Positions 9,288 to 17,893 of a stretch of 64,000 nucleotides of DNA are shown here, piece after piece. The notes below the pieces were generated by a model. It did not search any database. It was not told where the DNA came from and was given only the letters and a program-made list of their open reading frames with translations. The position numbers and the translations under genes were made by a program. The DNA is taken from the NCBI RefSeq assembly GCF_030244015.1, contig NZ_JASSYX010000004.1:434001-498000 (forward strand), given 5' to 3'. Each line of letters begins with the position of its first letter. Position 1 is the first letter of the stretch. This DNA is from Pedobacter ginsengisoli. Lineage in GTDB: Bacteria; Bacteroidota; Bacteroidia; Sphingobacteriales; Sphingobacteriaceae.

Positions 9288-9811
9288 AACGTCATTTGAT
9301 TTGCTTTGATAATTTTGGCAGGTACTCCTCCAATGACGAGATCTGATCCAAATGATTTGGTCACAACACTTCCAGCTGCCACAATTACATTATTTCCTAT
9401 CTCTACCCCAGGTAAAAGAACAGAATTTGCTCCGAGCCAACAATTCTGACCAATAATTAAAGGTCCCACCTTATCATGTTCGTGATAATCTTGTTTGCTA
9501 TGATTTGCAGAAATAACCTTTACTCCAGGAGCAAAAATAGTGTTGTCGCCAATTACTATACCATTGATTCCTTGGAAATAGCAACCGCTGGAATTTGCAA
9601 AATATCTAGCTACATTACGACCAATAGATATTTTTCCATTTGCAATAGATGTAAAGTGTACCATAAATGGGACCTTTCGGTTAATTCGAAATATTTTTTG
9701 TACTATGAAATTGATTATTCGTAAACCCCAACCACATGGGGATAGTAAATACTCAACAATATTTGATGGATGATTTTTCTTCCAGTTAATATATTTAAAT
9801 TTACTTAACAT
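9284..9811 (-). CDS. Hexapeptide-repeat O-acetyltransferase
   Basis: A 175 aa left-handed beta-helix acyltransferase. Repeats such as ISIGRNVARYF, IVIGDNTIFAPGVKVI, LIIGQNCWLGANSVLLPG and VEIGNNVIVAAGSVVTK are followed by the terminal VIGGVPAKII. The candidate catalytic His is in ISANHSKQDYH (around 105-115), as in serine/sugar acetyltransferases. It overlaps the flippase end by 11 bp and wecB by 4 bp. Likely acetylates a sugar of the region-1 polymer. It is distinct in its N-terminus from the other three such genes in the window. Confidence 0.85.
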   Translation of the reverse strand: MLSKFKYINWKKNHPSNIVEYLLSPCGWGLRIINFIVQKIFRINRKVPFMVHFTSIANGKISIGRNVARYFANSSGCYFQGINGIVIGDNTIFAPGVKVISANHSKQDYHEHDKVGPLIIGQNCWLGANSVLLPGVEIGNNVIVAAGSVVTKSFGSDLVIGGVPAKIIKANQMTL

Positions 9812-11285
9812 TTTTAGAAATTCTTTTTAGAATTGGATTTAAAAACTTCAGGTAATCTAAGGCGAAGAACTTCGCGCTAAATACAACAAACAAAGCATAT
9901 AAAATCAAAGATACCATGATCTGCATCAGTGCGCCAGGAAACATTCTAGCAATTAAAAGGACAACGACCATACACAAACTAGAATGAATGATGATTAGCC
10001 CACCCTTCTTTACAGGGAATAAATCAATCAATCTTACATTAATCTTAGCTGAAATATATTTCAGAGCAATAAAAACTTTTAAAATCGCCAATGACACTGA
10101 GACTATTGCGACTGCAACTGGTGAATTAAATATCAACACTACTGCGTATTCTAACACCCACACCAAAACCGCTGTCCAGATGTGAAGACGTGAATAAAAG
10201 CGAGTATCACCCAAAGCAAAAAGTAAGGGACCGAATATTATTATATTAAAGAAGTTTAGCACCATGTTTATTTGAAAGTAAATGGTCGAACCTACGTAGT
10301 TCTCAGAATAAAGAATTCTTACAATATTAACCCCATTAAAAATACAAAAGATGACAATTGGGTATATAATATACGCAGATTTAGTTAGCGCATTTTTCCA
10401 AACTGCAACAACTTCGCTTGCATTCGAATTATCATGTATCATCTTCGAAAAAATAGGCATCAAAACCGTAGAAGTCGCGCCAGTTATCATACCCACAAAT
10501 GGAATCTCTATAAAACCATTCGAAAATTCAGCGAAAACCTCTGCTCCGAAAAAACGGCTTACAAAAAATTGGTCAGCAGATTTTATAGCTATACCCCATA
10601 GGCTAGCTACAGCAATAGGAAGGGAATACGAGAAAATTTCCTTATATCTAAGCGTTGTAGGAACAGTCTTGAGGCCTTTAAATGGAATGCCTTTAAAAAA
10701 ATACGCTATTATAAAAGTTATAATAGAGACGGCTAGCCAACCATAAATCGCAGAAATATAAGTCCCCTTAAATATTATTACAGGTACAACAATAAAAACA
10801 AGCATCAATAACCGCGATAAGGTGTTGTAAATCGCAATATATAGAGATTTCTTATATGTTGAAAAAATGCCCTCTATACCCAATGAAGGAAGAAGCAACA
10901 TAGGGATTGGCGAAAAAACTTTCAATCCGTATTCAAGTTCTTTATTCTTTAAGATGCCTGCAATTATTCCGGAAAATGAAAATAAAAAAATTGAAAATCC
11001 TGCTCCCGACAAAAAGAGAAATCTACTAATTTTCCATACAATTGCTTTACCTTGTTCAAGGTTATATCTTGGCAAGAAATATGCAAAGACTTTCGGCATT
11101 CCAGCAGTAAATACTACAAGTAAGGTACCATAGACATAAAGTATTTGCTTGTACGTCCCGTATTCTACTTTATTGAAATACCTAGATAAAATCGCCGAGC
11201 TGACAATAGCTAAAGCAAATGAACTTAAACTTCCCAAAGCAACCCAAAACGCTTGCATTGTGTTGTTGGTTTTATCGTTTTCCAT
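9801..11285 (-). CDS. Wzx-type polysaccharide flippase
   Basis: A 494 aa membrane protein with roughly 12-14 hydrophobic helices and the MOP/PST exporter N-terminus (SSFALAIVSSAILSRYFNKVEYGTYKQILYVYG). It should move the lipid-linked repeat unit from the cytoplasmic to the periplasmic leaflet for the EpsG-like polymerase. It is the first gene after a 183-bp gap that follows tviB and begins the sugar-specific half of region 1. A second flippase with a different N-terminus is present in region 2. Confidence 0.88.
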   Translation of the reverse strand: MENDKTNNTMQAFWVALGSLSSFALAIVSSAILSRYFNKVEYGTYKQILYVYGTLLVVFTAGMPKVFAYFLPRYNLEQGKAIVWKISRFLFLSGAGFSIFLFSFSGIIAGILKNKELEYGLKVFSPIPMLLLPSLGIEGIFSTYKKSLYIAIYNTLSRLLMLVFIVVPVIIFKGTYISAIYGWLAVSIITFIIAYFFKGIPFKGLKTVPTTLRYKEIFSYSLPIAVASLWGIAIKSADQFFVSRFFGAEVFAEFSNGFIEIPFVGMITGATSTVLMPIFSKMIHDNSNASEVVAVWKNALTKSAYIIYPIVIFCIFNGVNIVRILYSENYVGSTIYFQINMVLNFFNIIIFGPLLFALGDTRFYSRLHIWTAVLVWVLEYAVVLIFNSPVAVAIVSVSLAILKVFIALKYISAKINVRLIDLFPVKKGGLIIIHSSLCMVVVLLIARMFPGALMQIMVSLILYALFVVFSAKFFALDYLKFLNPILKRISKNVK

Positions 11286-11423
11286 TTACATCAAAAATGT
11301 TAAAGATCTATATTTGAACAAATGTTTTGGACTGTAAAAATATGTAGGTATGTATCATTGCGGCATTAGTCATAATCAGCATTATATTAAAACAGAAAAA
11401 CAATTACATGCCAATATTATTCA

Positions 11424-11459
11424 CTATAGCAGCCATGACAACCATCACAACTGCTATAG
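11424..11459 (-). repeat. Short inverted repeat between tviB-like gene and flippase gene
   Basis: CTATAGCAG at 11424-11432 is repeated in reverse complement as CTGCTATAG at 11451-11459, with an 18-nt loop that can form three more pairs. It begins 9 nt after the stop of the tviB-like gene inside the only long gap (11286-11468) of the otherwise compact region-1 operon. There is no T-run after it, so a strong intrinsic terminator is unlikely. It may mark a processing or attenuation point between the precursor/export genes and the polymer-specific genes. The rest of the gap is A+T-rich with no supported gene. Confidence 0.4.
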
Positions 11460-11468
11460 AAATTATTA

Positions 11469-12761
11469 TTAAAGTTTACCGTCTACACCTTCTGTTAGAA
11501 TCCCTTTTACGTCATAAATAACTTTATTCCCTTTGCATAGTGCATTTAAATCCAAGGATCTAAACTCATTGTGTGATACTGTCAATACAATTGCATCATA
11601 ATCATTACAATTTTTAAGATCCCTAACGGACTGCCATCCGTACTCATGTTCAACCTCCGCTGGGTTTGCCCAAGGATCGTAAATTGTTATATCTGTCTCA
11701 TATTCGGCAAGAGTATTTAGTACATCAATGACTTTTGTGTTACGAACATCAGGGCAGTTCTCTTTGAATGTAATCCCCAAAACCAAGATTTTCGATCCTT
11801 TAACTGGGATTTCCTTTTTAATCATTAATTTTATAACTTCATGGGCCACATATTCACCCATTCCATCATTTAATCTTCTCCCCGCCAAAATAATCTCCGG
11901 ATGATAACCATGCTCTTGCGCTTTCTGAGCTAAGTAATATGGATCAACACCTATGCAATGCCCGCCCACTAGTCCCGGTTTGAACGGCAAGAAATTCCAT
12001 TTGGTTCCCGCTGCTTCTAAGACTGCACTGGTGTCTATACGTAATCTATTAAATATCTTGGCAAGTTCGTTAACAAAGGCAATATTAATATCTCTTTGTG
12101 AATTCTCTATAACCTTCGCTGCCTCAGCTACTTTTATCGAAGGAGCAAGGTGAGTACCAGCAGTAATAACAGATTTGTATAACTGATCAACTTTTTTACC
12201 TATCTCTAAAGTTGAACCTGAAGTCACTTTCAAAATCTTCTCTACTGTGTGTTCTTTGTCACCAGGATTGATTCTTTCCGGGGAATATCCTGCAAAGAAA
12301 TCAACGTTAAATTTCAAGCCGGACACTTTTTCAAGGACCGGAATACATTCCTCTTCGGTAACCCCAGGATAAACCGTTGATTCATATATAACTATGTCTC
12401 CTTTCGATAACACCCTACCAACGGTTTCGCTGGATTTGTATAGTGGGGTCAAATCAGGCCTGTTATTTTTGTCTACAGGAGTAGGAACAGTAATTACATA
12501 AATGTTACAAGCCTTGATGTCGTCCAAATTAGCGGAACAGAACAGACCATTCGCAGAGGAAGGACTGTCTACTAAAACGGATTGCAGAATTTGATCTGAG
12601 ACTTCAAGTGTAGCATCTGTGCCAGACATCAATTCTGCAATTCTTTTTTGATTGATATCAAAGCCCACAACGGGATATTTTGTGGCAAACAAGCGTGCTA
12701 ATGGCAGTCCGACATATCCAAGCCCAATAACCGCAATTTTAACATTTTCTAAAGGTGACAT
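11469..12761 (-). CDS. tviB: TviB/WbpA-type UDP-N-acetylglucosamine 6-dehydrogenase
   Basis: Oxidises C6 of a UDP-N-acetylhexosamine with two NAD+, giving the uronic acid. The 430 aa length and N-terminus VKIAVIGLGYVGLPLA (NAD-binding G-x-G-x-x-G at 13-18) fit the family. The catalytic Cys is C269 in GLVGGHCIGVDPYY; ESTVYPG (127-133), SPERINPGD (160-168) and ENSQRDINIAFVNE are also present. In overall pattern it follows TviB of the Vi antigen pathway, which makes UDP-GlcNAcA. It directly follows the TviC/WbpP-like epimerase (16 bp), the classic partner that yields UDP-GalNAcA. The polymer of region 1 is therefore likely to be acidic and to contain a HexNAcA residue (inference). Confidence 0.9.
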   Translation of the reverse strand: MSPLENVKIAVIGLGYVGLPLARLFATKYPVVGFDINQKRIAELMSGTDATLEVSDQILQSVLVDSPSSANGLFCSANLDDIKACNIYVITVPTPVDKNNRPDLTPLYKSSETVGRVLSKGDIVIYESTVYPGVTEEECIPVLEKVSGLKFNVDFFAGYSPERINPGDKEHTVEKILKVTSGSTLEIGKKVDQLYKSVITAGTHLAPSIKVAEAAKVIENSQRDINIAFVNELAKIFNRLRIDTSAVLEAAGTKWNFLPFKPGLVGGHCIGVDPYYLAQKAQEHGYHPEIILAGRRLNDGMGEYVAHEVIKLMIKKEIPVKGSKILVLGITFKENCPDVRNTKVIDVLNTLAEYETDITIYDPWANPAEVEHEYGWQSVRDLKNCNDYDAIVLTVSHNEFRSLDLNALCKGNKVIYDVKGILTEGVDGKL

Positions 12762-12777
12762 ATATTGATTAAGGTTT

Positions 12778-13755
12778 TTACTTTAAATTATTCCAATACC
12801 ACTTAACAGCTTCCTTTAAGCCTTCTTTTATAGCATGGGTTGGTTTATATCCCAAAAGCGCCTGGGCCTTATCAATACTTGCAAGAGAATGAGGGATATC
12901 TCCAGATCTATTCGGCCCGTACTTCAATTCGACATTAGATATTTGGTGATCATATCCAGACAAGAAATCTCGCAAATAGGCAGCAAGTTCGTTTAATGTA
13001 GTGCGATCACCAACTGCCGTGTTATAGACTGTATTGATAGCTTCAGGATTCTTAGTAGTCATTGCAAGCTCGTTCATTTGAATGACATTATCGATATAAG
13101 TAAAGTCTCTGGAAAAATCTCCTGCGCCATTAATAACAGGACTTTCATAACTCATATATTGAAGAACAAATTTAGGAATAACCGCTGCATAGGCGCCGTT
13201 AGGATCTTGTTTCCTCCCAAAGACATTAAAATATCTCAATCCGACTGTTTCCAGCCCGTAAGTTTTACTAAAAATATCTGCATACAGTTCATTTACATAC
13301 TTTGTAATTGCATATGGAGAAAGTGGTTTACCAATAATGTCTTCAACCTTTGGGAGATTAGTAGAATCGCCGTAAGTTGAAGAGCTGGCTGCATAAACGA
13401 ACCGTTCAATTTTAGAGTCCCGAGCAGCGATCAGCATGTTTAAAAATCCCGAAACGTTAACCTCATTTGTCGTAGCAGGGTCATTAATGGAACGAGGTAC
13501 AGACCCCAGCGCAGCCTGGTGAAGGACATAATGACACCCTTGAGTCGCTGTAATACAATCTTCGGAACTACGAATATCACCTTCTATTAGTTGGAAATTA
13601 CTATTATCCAAAAATGGTTCAATGTTATGTCTATGACCTGTTGAAAAATTGTCTAGAACGCGAACTTTATATCCCTTATTTAGGAAGTATTCACAAAGAT
13701 TACTACCAATAAACCCAGCCCCACCAGTAATTAAAATTATTTTAGATAAACTCAT
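12778..13755 (-). CDS. tviC: TviC/WbpP-type UDP-N-acetylhexosamine 4-epimerase
   Basis: A 325 aa extended short-chain dehydrogenase that inverts C4 of UDP-GlcNAc or UDP-GlcNAcA. The NAD loop GGAGFIGS is at 11-18, the catalytic serine region AASSSTYGD at 122-130 and Y148-x3-K152 in SPYAITK. HQAALGSVPRS (79-89) is a hallmark of the WbpP/TviC group, which prefers N-acetylated substrates over plain UDP-glucose. It lies 10 bp after the Wzc-type gene and 16 bp before the tviB-like gene. Whether it acts before or after the dehydrogenase cannot be decided from sequence. Confidence 0.88.
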   Translation of the reverse strand: MSLSKIILITGGAGFIGSNLCEYFLNKGYKVRVLDNFSTGHRHNIEPFLDNSNFQLIEGDIRSSEDCITATQGCHYVLHQAALGSVPRSINDPATTNEVNVSGFLNMLIAARDSKIERFVYAASSSTYGDSTNLPKVEDIIGKPLSPYAITKYVNELYADIFSKTYGLETVGLRYFNVFGRKQDPNGAYAAVIPKFVLQYMSYESPVINGAGDFSRDFTYIDNVIQMNELAMTTKNPEAINTVYNTAVGDRTTLNELAAYLRDFLSGYDHQISNVELKYGPNRSGDIPHSLASIDKAQALLGYKPTHAIKEGLKEAVKWYWNNLK

Positions 13756-13765
13756 TTGAAATTTG

Positions 13766-16174
13766 TTAAAATCTTTTAAAGAAGTCTTTTATGTAAAACC
13801 AAAAGCCCTTATTATTTTGTTTCGTGTCATCCGAATAATAGCCATAACCATAGCCATAACCATAACCATAACCGTAGCCATAGCCATAGCTACCTGTAAT
13901 CTGTATTCCATTCAATATCAGGTTAAACTTAGGAAACTTATTAGTCAGGTATAATTGGTCAAATTGTGCAATCTGTCTTTTAAAGGTAACTCCATGTCTT
14001 ACGATATAAATAGTAGCGTCACCTAGTCTAGCTAAAATCTGAGCATCAGTAACTAAACCAATAGGTGGCGTATCTACGATTATTTCATCAAAATTCTTTC
14101 TCAAATAATCAAACAGATTTTCAATTTCATTACCGATTAACAATTCAGAAGGATTGGGAGGAATTGGCCCAGATCCTATTACCAATAAATTGGAATGTAC
14201 ATTTGAAGGCTGGATTATATCGTCTACGTTTGCCTTGCCAATTAGATAGTTGCTTAAACCGGTTTTATTATTCAAATTTAAATACTTACTTACTTTTGGC
14301 TTCCGTAAGTCCAATTCCACCAATACAGTTTTCTTCCCGCTAATCGCCAGGGCAGTTGCAATATTACTCGCTACAAAACTCTTACCCTCACCAGACATAC
14401 TGGAGGTAAATAAAGTAACAAAACCGGATTCTGATGTGCGCTTGCCATGGACGAATTGGAGATTCGTCCTAATGGCTCTAAACTGCTCGGCGATTGCTTT
14501 CCGGCTGTTCGCATGGACAACAATAGCTTCATTCCCCTGCTCGTATACCAATTCTCCCAGAATCGGTGCTGAAGTTAATTTACTGATATCGGAAGACGCT
14601 ATTACCTTATTATTGATTAAATCTTTACCATATACATAGCCTACAGGTAATACTATTCCCAAAACAAGTGCAAAAAGATAAGTTAGAGCCTTTCTCGGTT
14701 TGATAGGGCCTCCGCTCGAAAATGCTTCATCTACAACCCTGCTATCTGCTACTGATGATGCATAGGAGAGCGCAGCTTCCTCTTTCTTTTGCAGGAGATA
14801 CAGGTATAAACTTTCTTTTATGCTTTGCTGCCTTTTTATGCTGATAAATTTACGCTCTTGCCCGGGAATTTTTTTTATGGATCCTTCATACTGAGTGTTG
14901 TAGGATTTGAGTCCTTCAATAGTATTCCGCAATGACCCTGCCATACTCCCAACAGTAGATTTCAAGGAATTTCTTGTGATTTCTATTTGTTTATCAAGAG
15001 ATTCGAAAATGGGATTATTAGGTTGAGTTGTGGCTAGTAAATTAGCCTTTCTCAACTGTAAATCTGCCAATTGGTTAATTTGGGCCAGCAATGCCGGATC
15101 ATTGATACCCATAGTGCTTGGAAGCTTCTCATCATTTCCTTCAGAATTGATATAGCGTTGTACCTCTTCAATAACTCCCAATTGTAAATTAGCCTCATTT
15201 AATTTTGCATCAGTAGCCTTTACATTTTCAAGGTAAAGGCTAGCTTCACTACTTATGTCTGTTAGTCCCTGGCTGCTTTTAAAACCTTCGACATCTTTTT
15301 CAACATCCGTTAATTCCCCTGAAATTAAGGCCAATCTCTCTTCAATAAAATCTATTGTACTTTGAGTAGTCCTGTTTTTGTCAGCAAGCCCGGCCTCATT
15401 GTACACGTTGACAAGTGTATTTAAAAGATCTACCCCTCGCTTTGGAACTGTAGTTTGAAATGTCAGCTTCAAAACGGTCGACTGCTTATTTGCAACCGCA
15501 ATATCCAATTTTGAGAGACAGTCATTAACTGCGCTTTTTGGATCTATAAATTTAACCGAATAAGTACGCTTTTGTTGATTAATGAAGAAAGGGGTTTTGA
15601 TTATCCGATAGGTTCCAAAGTCGTTTCTTTGAAATTGATTTAACTCCCCGCTTACAGACTTCCCTGTCTCAATTTCTTCCAGTTTATAATGGCTTGCGTC
15701 TGGAAAACTCAATGCAAATTCCTTACCAATGGATTTATCATCCATCTGTGTTGTTAGAAAATCGATAGGTCTTTGCTCATAAATTTCTTTACTCACAACT
15801 CTAGCTTCAGCACTTATAAGCACATCTAAACTCAAACGCTTGACAACTACTGTCATTAAGCTTTTCGATTTCAAAATCTCCACTTCGTTTTCGACAACTT
15901 TTGATCCACCGAAAAGCTCAAGCTGACTTAACATATCATCAGGCGAAGTTCCCTTTTTTTCGTCCTTAATCAACAATGTGCTTGAAACCTGATAAACTGG
16001 CTTCGTATATCTCAAATAGACATAAGCAAGACTGAGAGAGAGCAATATTCCAACAAAAAAAACAGGCCAATGATATAAATACTTTGAAAATATCTCTGCA
16101 ATATTAAAGGACGTCCCCTCAACATCTTCTTTCTCAAAATTCCCTTGATTTGTTCCACTATTCATACTATTCAT
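13766..16174 (-). CDS. Wzc-type polysaccharide co-polymerase with BY-kinase domain and Tyr-Gly repeat tail
   Basis: An 802 aa inner-membrane protein controlling chain length and export. Order: first membrane segment (about 36-55), Wzz domain, long periplasmic coiled-coil region (about 270-450), GNVR-like region, second membrane segment (about 505-525), then a cytoplasmic BY-kinase. Kinase motifs: Walker A SMSGEGKS (592-599, K598), Walker A' VLVELDLRKP (617-626), Walker B IIVDTPP (698-704). The tail (763-780) is eight Tyr-Gly units plus Tyr-Tyr, the autophosphorylation cluster in an unusually regular form. The gene follows the export lipoprotein by 5 bp and faces a divergent PHP phosphatase, its likely counter-enzyme. 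Region 2 has a kinase-less Wzz instead. Confidence 0.93.
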   Translation of the reverse strand: MNSMNSGTNQGNFEKEDVEGTSFNIAEIFSKYLYHWPVFFVGILLSLSLAYVYLRYTKPVYQVSSTLLIKDEKKGTSPDDMLSQLELFGGSKVVENEVEILKSKSLMTVVVKRLSLDVLISAEARVVSKEIYEQRPIDFLTTQMDDKSIGKEFALSFPDASHYKLEEIETGKSVSGELNQFQRNDFGTYRIIKTPFFINQQKRTYSVKFIDPKSAVNDCLSKLDIAVANKQSTVLKLTFQTTVPKRGVDLLNTLVNVYNEAGLADKNRTTQSTIDFIEERLALISGELTDVEKDVEGFKSSQGLTDISSEASLYLENVKATDAKLNEANLQLGVIEEVQRYINSEGNDEKLPSTMGINDPALLAQINQLADLQLRKANLLATTQPNNPIFESLDKQIEITRNSLKSTVGSMAGSLRNTIEGLKSYNTQYEGSIKKIPGQERKFISIKRQQSIKESLYLYLLQKKEEAALSYASSVADSRVVDEAFSSGGPIKPRKALTYLFALVLGIVLPVGYVYGKDLINNKVIASSDISKLTSAPILGELVYEQGNEAIVVHANSRKAIAEQFRAIRTNLQFVHGKRTSESGFVTLFTSSMSGEGKSFVASNIATALAISGKKTVLVELDLRKPKVSKYLNLNNKTGLSNYLIGKANVDDIIQPSNVHSNLLVIGSGPIPPNPSELLIGNEIENLFDYLRKNFDEIIVDTPPIGLVTDAQILARLGDATIYIVRHGVTFKRQIAQFDQLYLTNKFPKFNLILNGIQITGSYGYGYGYGYGYGYGYGYYSDDTKQNNKGFWFYIKDFFKRF
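13841..13888 (-). repeat. Hexanucleotide repeat coding for (Tyr-Gly)8 in the BY-kinase tail
   Basis: Eight consecutive 6-bp units of the form TAyGGy on the coding strand, differing only at third codon positions (TATGGC, TATGGT, one TACGGT). Because units are near-identical, gain or loss of units by slippage would stay in frame and change the number of phosphorylatable tyrosines. The repeat lies in the last 40 codons of the co-polymerase gene. Confidence 0.95.
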
Positions 16175-16179
16175 TACAA

Positions 16180-16956
16180 TTAAAAACGGCTAATAATTAA
16201 AGCTATAACCGAAAGAGCGGACAGGACTATACTCACATTCCTATAGCTGGAGTCTACACTCGCATATTTCGCAGTTCCTGGCTGTATATACAATATATCA
16301 TTGTTTTGAAGAAAATAGTTTGGTGAATTGAAAAGCGCACTTTTCTGTAAATCTATTCTGATAAATTGTCTTTTACCCTGAGTCTCCCGGATTAACAGAA
16401 CATTGTTTCTTACGGCCGTTATCGTTAAATCTCCAGCGAGACTCAACGCCTCAGTTACAGAAATTTTCTCATTCTGCACTGGGTAAACTCCCGGTCTTGC
16501 TACATCACCCAATATAGAAACTTTGAAATTAGCTAATCTTACATTAACCACTGGCTCTTTGAGAAAGTTGACGAGTTTGCCAGTGATTTCCGCTCGGGCT
16601 TCAGCAATCGTTAATCCATCTACATGAATTGCCCCCACTAGTGGCAGCTGTATCTCACCTTTTTCGTCAATCATGAAACCGTTTGCACTATTTATAGGAT
16701 TTGCAGTACTACCAGCTGATCCTTGACTAGAGCTTACGTTCCCAAAATTAAATATCGCCGAAGCTTCAGGATTTAGACTGCTCACTGTTAAAGCTAGAAT
16801 ATCATTTTTCTGCAACTTTAAAACATTGTAATTTTTTATCTGTTGAACTATCGAACTGTCAACTGGCAAATCAGTAAAGTAAGGGACAGATTTATATTTA
16901 ACACCACAGCTACTAAAAAAAATTAAAGTAGTTATTAAGTAAAAAAAGTATCTCAT
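16180..16956 (-). CDS. Wza-type polysaccharide export outer-membrane lipoprotein
   Basis: A 258 aa export protein, first gene of region 1. The signal peptide ends in a lipobox FFSSC (Cys at residue 17). A Poly_export domain follows (LKLQKNDILALTV...), then SLBB-like repeats including FKVSILGDVARPGVYPVQNEKISVTEALSLAG, and a C-terminal hydrophobic segment (SIVLSALSVIALIISRF) typical of Bacteroidota members, which lack the amphipathic barrel helix of E. coli Wza. It should form the outer-membrane channel together with the co-polymerase 5 bp downstream. A TATCTTTG promoter box lies 35 nt upstream of its ATG. Confidence 0.9.
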   Translation of the reverse strand: MRYFFYLITTLIFFSSCGVKYKSVPYFTDLPVDSSIVQQIKNYNVLKLQKNDILALTVSSLNPEASAIFNFGNVSSSQGSAGSTANPINSANGFMIDEKGEIQLPLVGAIHVDGLTIAEARAEITGKLVNFLKEPVVNVRLANFKVSILGDVARPGVYPVQNEKISVTEALSLAGDLTITAVRNNVLLIRETQGKRQFIRIDLQKSALFNSPNYFLQNNDILYIQPGTAKYASVDSSYRNVSIVLSALSVIALIISRF

Positions 16957-16990
16957 AGGCTCGTAGATGCGTTTTTATTTTTATTCATTG

Positions 16991-16998
16991 CAAAGATA
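16991..16998 (-). promoter_or_regulatory. Bacteroidota -7 box of the region-1 operon
   Basis: The minus strand reads TATCTTTG, an exact match to the TAnnTTTG -7 consensus of Bacteroidota sigma factor sites, followed by CA and placed about 35 nt before the ATG of the export lipoprotein gene. No clear TTTG -33 box is visible at the usual 19-21 bp distance. The rest of the 201-bp divergent gap (16957-17157) is A+T-rich. On the plus strand a near-consensus TATCTTTA (17123-17130) lies 28 nt before the phosphatase start and may be its -7 box. Confidence 0.7.
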
Positions 16999-17157
16999 GT
17001 ATTTAAAGACGTATTGAGATTAGATTAAAGTTAATTAAATCAACTGATTATATTCATTACGCATAATTTGCACCTGCACTGCGCCATAAACAAAAAAGAT
17101 GCCAGCTATTTTAATATTTAGCTATCTTTATGTTTTTAATAATTTAAGTTAGAATAA

Positions 17158-17886
17158 ATGATGTTTTTCAATCGTTCCAATAAATCCAAATATAAAGATT
17201 TCACCAGTGTTGGTATAGACATGCATTCTCACCTGGTGCCTGGAGTTGATGATGGCGCAAAAGATGTAGCAGATAGCATACAAATTATTTCAGGGTTAAA
17301 AGAACTTGGATTTTATAAACTGTATACAACTCCCCATACACTTCAGGACATACATCCCAATACTCATGAAAGTCTAAAAAAAGGACATGGATTGTTGGAT
17401 GGACAATTACCAGAAGGCATCACCCTTGATCTTTCATCTGAATACTATATGGATGAGCAATTTGCAATTCAGGTTTCAGAAGGAACGGTAATGCCGCTTC
17501 CTGGAAATAGGCTACTCATTGAATTTAGTCAGATTTCACGACCTCATGATTTGGAAGAAGTCTTCTTTGATCTTGGAATAAAGGGCTATCAGGTCATACT
17601 TGCTCATCCGGAACGTTATCTTTTTTTTCACAAGCATTTCGATTACTATACACGGCTGAAAGAAATGGGTGTAGAACTGCAGGTAAATGCTTTGTCCTTA
17701 ACCGATCATTATGGAAAGCATATCAAATCTATAGCTGAAAAACTGATTGAAAAAGATATGATCGATTTTATTGGCACAGATATTCACCATGTACGCCACA
17801 TTGAAGGCTTAAAACGTGTCCCTGAAACCAAATCTTTTTCCCGGCTTGTTGATAGTGGGCTACTAAAAAATCAGAGTTTTATATAG
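17158..17886 (+). CDS. CpsB/YwqE-type PHP-family protein-tyrosine phosphatase
   Basis: A 242 aa metal-dependent phosphatase that would remove phosphate from the tyrosine tail of the BY-kinase. PHP motifs: DMHSHLVPGVDDGA (21-34), YTTPHTLQDIHP (about 56-67), SSEYYMDE (about 99), ILAHPERY (about 150), and GTDIHHV near the C-terminus; these His and Asp residues bind the metal cluster. It is the only plus-strand gene in the first 46 kb, transcribed away from the region-1 operon and ending 7 bp from the tail of the Wzi gene of region 2. The separate promoter suggests independent control from the kinase. Confidence 0.92.
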   Translation: MMFFNRSNKSKYKDFTSVGIDMHSHLVPGVDDGAKDVADSIQIISGLKELGFYKLYTTPHTLQDIHPNTHESLKKGHGLLDGQLPEGITLDLSSEYYMDEQFAIQVSEGTVMPLPGNRLLIEFSQISRPHDLEEVFFDLGIKGYQVILAHPERYLFFHKHFDYYTRLKEMGVELQVNALSLTDHYGKHIKSIAEKLIEKDMIDFIGTDIHHVRHIEGLKRVPETKSFSRLVDSGLLKNQSFI

Positions 17887-17893
17887 CTATCAT

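Noticed and set aside
13841..13888. Short regular repeats looked at as a possible CRISPR or non-coding array
   Set aside because: Units are 6 bp, without spacers, and in frame as Tyr-Gly codons in the kinase tail.
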